A model generated the notes under the pieces. The model saw only the letters and a list, made by a program, of their open reading frames with translations, did no database searches and was not told where the DNA came from. A stretch of DNA of 8,493 nt from contig DCLG01000094.1 in the NCBI GenBank assembly GCA_002320935.1, positions 32,370-40,862 of the forward strand. The letters are read 5' to 3'. Below, piece by piece: positions 4,871 to 8,493 of this stretch; position 1 is the stretch's first letter, and each line of letters begins with the position of its first letter. The position numbers were made by a program, and so were the translations under genes. The DNA is from Pedobacter sp. UBA1654 (GTDB lineage: Bacteria > Bacteroidota > Bacteroidia > Sphingobacteriales > Sphingobacteriaceae).

Positions 4871-6580
4871 TTACGGTTCTATAGGCGATGCGGGCAGACG
4901 GTAAGACTTAATGAGCTGAATCAATAACGAAATCAAAATTACCAGCAAGCAGCCGATCACATTCAACCACAGGTAAGCAACGACTTCAAAGTATCCTGTT
5001 ATACAAACCAGTAATTCGGCGAATACAGCACCGAAGAAAACGGATCGGCCGTCAACTAGTTTAACATAGAAAGCGACCAGGAATATACCTAATACAGTAC
5101 CATAAACGTAAGAGCCAAGAATGTTGACCGCTTCAATAAGGTTGCCTATTTTACTGGCATATAGTGCCATAATAATACAGACCACACCCCAAAAAATAGT
5201 AGCCCAGCGGGAAGCTGATAAATACTGATTGTCGCTACCATCTTTTTTTATCAGTCGTTTATATACGTCGATGACGCTGGTGGAAGCCAATGAATTCAGT
5301 GCGCTTGCCGTTGAACCCATGGAAGCTAAAAATATAATGGCGATGAGAAGCCCGATAAGCCCTTGGGGCAAATACTTGGTGACAAAGCTCAGGAAAATGT
5401 AGTTGTTATCATTTACATCAGCATTCGAATCGTTCTTCAGCATCAGATCGGTTGCAGATTTGTTCAGCGCTTTTGTTTCGCGATCTGCAAGTTCGAGTTT
5501 CTGCCTTTGTTCATCAATTGCCGAAGCATCATTCGCATCAAGGGCATCATTAAGCTTCAGTAACTCTGATTGCTTAGCTGCAAAGGCAGCTTCATAAGAC
5601 ACGTAGATCGAGTCGAGCTGTGGTTTATATGCGCTTTTTTCAAGTTTGTTAAGTTCGAAGCTGTTAAAGAAGATTGGTGGTTTGTTAAATTGGTAAAATG
5701 TAAATACCAAGATTCCGATCAGGAGAATCAAGAATTGCATCGGGATCTTGACAAGACCGTTCATTAACAAACCCAGTCTACTCTGGCTTACTGAAGAACC
5801 TGTGAGATACCGGCCCACCTGACTTTGATCTGTACCGAAGTAAGATAATTGCAGAAAAAACCCGCCTATTAGGCCGCTCCAGACGGTATACTGGTTATTC
5901 CAGTCGAAAGTAAAGTCAATAGCATTTGTACGGCCCATTTTTCCAGCTACGCTGATGGCTTTTACAAAGCCGATATTTTCAGGTAGTAGCGATACTACGA
6001 CATAACCTGCAGCAAATAAACCAAGAAAGATGATGCTCATCTGCAGCATTTGTGTGTATGAAACGGCTTTAGTACCGCCATACACCGTATAAAAAACCAC
6101 AATACTTCCAATGAATAAAGTGGTATAAACGGTATTGATATTTAAAATAGTTGAGAGTATGATTGCTGGTGCATAGATGGTTATACCGGTGGACAGTCCA
6201 CGTTGTATTAAAAAAAGAATTGCTGTCAACACCCGGGTATTCAGGTCAAACCTTTGTTCCAGGTACTCGTATGCTGTATAAACTTTTAACCGGTGAAAAA
6301 TCGGGACAAATGTGATGCAGAGCACGATCATGGCCAGTGGAAGTCCAAAATAGAATTGAACAAAGCTCATTCCTGAGGAGTATGCCAGCCCAGGGGCGGA
6401 AAGAAAAGTGATTGCGCTCGCCTGTGTAGCCATAACCGAGAGACAAACGCTGTACCACGGAAGTGACTGGTTGCCGAGTAAATAGCCGTCTATATTCTTG
6501 GTTCCGCGACTTTTATAAACGCCGTAACTTACAATTATCAATAAGGTCCCGAATAGTACGCACCAGTCTAATATGCTCAT
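4871..6580 (-). CDS. sodium:solute symporter (SSS family) with a large hydrophilic insertion
   Basis: A 569-aa inner-membrane transporter, expected to import an organic solute (sugar, sugar acid or similar) with Na+. It has about 13 hydrophobic segments. SSS landmarks are SLPWYSVCLSVMATQASAITFLSAPG-type TM1-TM2 sequence (39-64; quoted in part), VYGGTKAVSYTQMLQ (166-180), SYFGTDQSQVGRYLTG (246-261) and the Ser/Thr-rich SMGSTASALNSLASTSVIDVYKR (about 420-442), the region carrying the second sodium site. In the second motif the usual Thr-Asp is Thr-Gln. Between two membrane segments, residues about 299-396 form a charged, Ala/Lys/Glu/Asp-rich stretch likely to be helical or coiled-coil; this makes the protein longer than a typical 500-residue member. 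Its ATG overlaps the stop of the upstream mini-protein (ATGA), indicating translational coupling. The upstream PIG-L-type deacetylase suggests the substrate is released or processed by that enzyme (inference). Confidence 0.92.
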   Translation of the reverse strand: MSILDWCVLFGTLLIIVSYGVYKSRGTKNIDGYLLGNQSLPWYSVCLSVMATQASAITFLSAPGLAYSSGMSFVQFYFGLPLAMIVLCITFVPIFHRLKVYTAYEYLEQRFDLNTRVLTAILFLIQRGLSTGITIYAPAIILSTILNINTVYTTLFIGSIVVFYTVYGGTKAVSYTQMLQMSIIFLGLFAAGYVVVSLLPENIGFVKAISVAGKMGRTNAIDFTFDWNNQYTVWSGLIGGFFLQLSYFGTDQSQVGRYLTGSSVSQSRLGLLMNGLVKIPMQFLILLIGILVFTFYQFNKPPIFFNSFELNKLEKSAYKPQLDSIYVSYEAAFAAKQSELLKLNDALDANDASAIDEQRQKLELADRETKALNKSATDLMLKNDSNADVNDNNYIFLSFVTKYLPQGLIGLLIAIIFLASMGSTASALNSLASTSVIDVYKRLIKKDGSDNQYLSASRWATIFWGVVCIIMALYASKIGNLIEAVNILGSYVYGTVLGIFLVAFYVKLVDGRSVFFGAVFAELLVCITGYFEVVAYLWLNVIGCLLVILISLLIQLIKSYRLPASPIEP

Positions 6581-6705
6581 CTAAAGTAAACTGTAAAAGC
6601 GTAAAAACCGAGAATAAGCAGTACCAGCCATAAAATAAGCAGAACATAGAATTGTTTCCATGTTTTCACAAAAGGTGGAAGGTCCTGTATGTCTTTATTT
6701 TCCAT
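6577..6705 (-). CDS. 42-residue single-pass membrane protein coupled to the symporter
   Basis: A short reading frame between the deacetylase and symporter genes. It begins MENKDIQDLPPFVKTWKQFY (1-20), followed by a very hydrophobic stretch (about 21-40, Leu/Val/Ile/Trp-rich with FYAFTVYF) and a final Arg. This is a short amphipathic or cytoplasmic head plus one transmembrane helix. Its TGA overlaps the symporter ATG as ATGA, a strong sign of a real, co-translated gene. The frame is open upstream to a second ATG at 6753-6751 (58 aa), 5 nt beyond the deacetylase stop; I prefer the start at 6705 because the 16 extra residues (MDPASSRIGFQ...) look unlike a natural head, but cannot exclude it. E. 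coli SSS transporters ActP and PanF have small membrane neighbours (YjcH, YhdT), so a subunit or assembly role is plausible inference. No homology was tested. Confidence 0.75.
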   Translation of the reverse strand: MENKDIQDLPPFVKTWKQFYVLLILWLVLLILGFYAFTVYFR

Positions 6706-6758
6706 GATTATTAGCGATAGCTGAAATCCAATGCGGCTTGATGCCGGATCCATATTCT

Positions 6759-8493
6759 TTACCTGGCACTTTGGCCCGCAGCACCCGCGGAAAGCAAGTT
6801 TACGAATAAACGATAAGCTCCGGGTACGCCGGCTGGTAGTTCTCTAAAAAAAACAAGGCCTGTATAGATATATTTACCTTTTCCGTAATCCGCTACGATC
6901 AATGCCCCGGAAGACGGTTGCTCCCCTTTATCCTTCATGCTTAATAATGATGTGTATTGCGGATCAAGATTTCCAGCAAAATAAATTCCTCGCTCCTGAA
7001 CCCAGCCATCAAAATCCTTTTGCGTTATCTTGTTAGGGTAATTCAAAAGTGGATGTTCAGGCTTTAGGAAGTTTACAGTTGCATCTTCCTCCGTAACCCG
7101 GTTACGGGTAATTGAAAAAGGATAAGGACCAATTTGCGATATCTTTAAAGGGCTATTTACGTTATATTGCTGCACCAGCGTTCCGCCATTCTTAACATAG
7201 GCCATGAGTTTAGCTTGTACGGGTGCAACGTCTTCATTGATGTTGTAGAGTCTTACACCGGTAACAATTGCATCAAAACCCGAGAGGTCGCCGTTCATCA
7301 ATTGGTTATGGTCAAGCATGGTCAGGTTGTATCCAATTTGCTTTAAGGATTGTGGCACAAGATCACCAGCGCCTGCAACATATCCAATTTCCTTACCGGC
7401 TAATTTCAGGTCTATCTGCTCCAATCTGGCCTCGGCAACAGGGAAATAAGTTTGAATGGGTATGTGCTCATAAGCAATCTGCTGAAATCCCTGATTATAA
7501 GTTTTACCTCCTGTATTGATGCTCAGCTGCATCATCCCTGAATTTGCACCAGGTGCTGGTAATACAGTAAGCTCAAGTTGCAATTCCGAACCTTTCCCTT
7601 CCAGATCTAAATCAACAGTTGATGGGGAAACAGACCAACCTTTCGGTACTTTGATATCCAGCCTTCCTTTGGCACCTGCAACGAAACTTCTGATTGCAAC
7701 GGCTACTTTTCTACCCGCTGTACCGTTAAATACATAAGCTTTTTCTTTTAAGGTTGCGGTTATTGGTGCCGTGATCACCAGCGGTTGATAGATTTCACCA
7801 ATTGCCGGGTTTGCATATTTGTATAGCACTGGTCTATCTACGGTTATACTGGTTCCGTTAATTAGAACTTCAATTTTTCCGGTGGATGGTGGGGTATTTT
7901 CAGGCGCAGCGAGGTTCCCGTAACCTGAAAATTCATAGCTGCCAATCCCATGCGGGTTTGCAAGCCAGTAAGGTTGCGTGATGGATTTGGCACCATCTGG
8001 TAAGCTCATATTTTTACGAACCATTTGTCCCGGTAAGAGATCCACAGGCTTTTCACCATTCAGCACCAACTGAACTTTCGCAGGATAATCGGCAGGAAGC
8101 CTGGAAATTGCTTCCAACTGGATGCCAACCTGATCTGTTATGGCGTAAACCGGAGCAGCAGTAAGCGCTTCGACCCAAATACCTGCGGAGGCAAGAATGA
8201 GCTCATCCAGTTTTGCATGGTCAAATTGCAGACCTTGTGTTTCAGTCTTAAGTTGGAGTAGCTTAGCAAGCGATTTATATGGTGCGTTTACCTGAAAGGT
8301 TTCATTCAGATCCCTGACAAGTAGCTGAACCTTTTTCATGCCCGGATTTCTGGTTAAACTGACATCAACATCTTCGAAAAGGCTGTTTTTTGCAGGTGTA
8401 CCAGCAAGATGTTCGAAGTGCTCCAACGCAGCCCCTCTTTGCTTCATTGATCCGAAACCCTGGCTTCGGTGTTTTGATCTGCTTTCTGCTGCA
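6759..8493 (-). CDS. PIG-L/LmbE-type deacetylase, large Bacteroidota form (5' partial; C-terminal regions only)
   Basis: The frame is open to the right edge: 15 codons precede the Met codon at 8447-8445 without a stop and read like family sequence (SKHRSQGFGSMKQRG), so that Met is internal. About 577 residues are visible. From memory, Bacteroidota proteins of this kind are 800-850 aa, with an N-terminal zinc-dependent GlcNAc-PI deacetylase domain (AHPDD motif) that here lies outside the window. Numbered from the internal Met: an all-beta, NEW3-like region at about 190-330 (KGWSVSPSTVDLDLEGKGSE at 269-288), then an alpha/beta domain at about 345-555 resembling a class I glutamine-amidotransferase or ThuA-like fold (IGYVAGAGDLVPQSLKQIGY, FDAIVTGVRLYN, YVKNGGTLVQQYN, GALIVADYGKGKYIYTG). 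There is no cysteine in the visible part, so this domain cannot use a Cys nucleophile. A periplasmic location is likely, but the N-terminus is not seen. The real substrate is unknown. It is followed on the same strand by the mini-protein and symporter genes. Confidence 0.82.
   Translation of the reverse strand, partial: AAESRSKHRSQGFGSMKQRGAALEHFEHLAGTPAKNSLFEDVDVSLTRNPGMKKVQLLVRDLNETFQVNAPYKSLAKLLQLKTETQGLQFDHAKLDELILASAGIWVEALTAAPVYAITDQVGIQLEAISRLPADYPAKVQLVLNGEKPVDLLPGQMVRKNMSLPDGAKSITQPYWLANPHGIGSYEFSGYGNLAAPENTPPSTGKIEVLINGTSITVDRPVLYKYANPAIGEIYQPLVITAPITATLKEKAYVFNGTAGRKVAVAIRSFVAGAKGRLDIKVPKGWSVSPSTVDLDLEGKGSELQLELTVLPAPGANSGMMQLSINTGGKTYNQGFQQIAYEHIPIQTYFPVAEARLEQIDLKLAGKEIGYVAGAGDLVPQSLKQIGYNLTMLDHNQLMNGDLSGFDAIVTGVRLYNINEDVAPVQAKLMAYVKNGGTLVQQYNVNSPLKISQIGPYPFSITRNRVTEEDATVNFLKPEHPLLNYPNKITQKDFDGWVQERGIYFAGNLDPQYTSLLSMKDKGEQPSSGALIVADYGKGKYIYTGLVFFRELPAGVPGAYRLFVNLLSAGAAGQSAR

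Noticed and set aside
8445..8447. ATG as the start of the PIG-L-type protein
   Set aside because: Fifteen upstream in-frame codons to the window edge read like family sequence (SKHRSQGFGS), so the gene continues beyond the edge.

Overview
The window looks like a piece of a Bacteroidota chromosome, most likely Sphingobacteriaceae (Pedobacter/Mucilaginibacter-like). The reasons are the AT-rich spacers, starts without Shine-Dalgarno sequences, one textbook Bacteroidota promoter (TTTG, 21 nt, TATCTTTG) and the gene families present. No tool was run; all family calls are by eye and from memory. No RNA gene, insertion sequence, CRISPR array, phage or plasmid feature was seen, and most of the content is core-genome-like.

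Left part, plus strand (1-2412). The 3' two thirds of a Sad/YneI-type NAD(P)-dependent succinate-semialdehyde dehydrogenase gene enters from the left edge. It is followed by a small exported or membrane-anchored protein of unknown function (74 aa). A 352-nt spacer then holds two clean dyads, a possible hairpin and a strong promoter. After it comes a periplasmic L,D-transpeptidase-like protein of the YkuD_2 type (280 aa).

Right part, minus strand (8493 down to 2377). The order of transcription is: a large PIG-L/LmbE-type deacetylase protein, open at the right edge with its catalytic N-terminus outside the window; a 42-residue (possibly 58-residue) single-pass membrane protein; a sodium:solute symporter with a large hydrophilic insertion; a TerC-family membrane protein; and a YcbB-like L,D-transpeptidase lipoprotein. 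The tiny membrane protein overlaps the symporter start by ATGA, so the deacetylase, mini-protein and symporter look like one transport/catabolism unit. TerC and the YcbB-like enzyme (50-nt gap) may form a second unit or a read-through tail.

The two L,D-transpeptidase genes belong to different subfamilies, converge, and overlap by 36 nt at their 3' ends. The most interesting points are the unannotated mini-protein coupled to the symporter, the convergent overlapping transpeptidase pair, and the dyads at the YkuD_2 promoter (a perfect 14-bp palindrome over the -7 element and a 7-1-7 Fur/PerR-like box upstream). I do not see a clear case for a wholly new system. The deacetylase/mini-protein/symporter cassette is the best candidate for something under-described.
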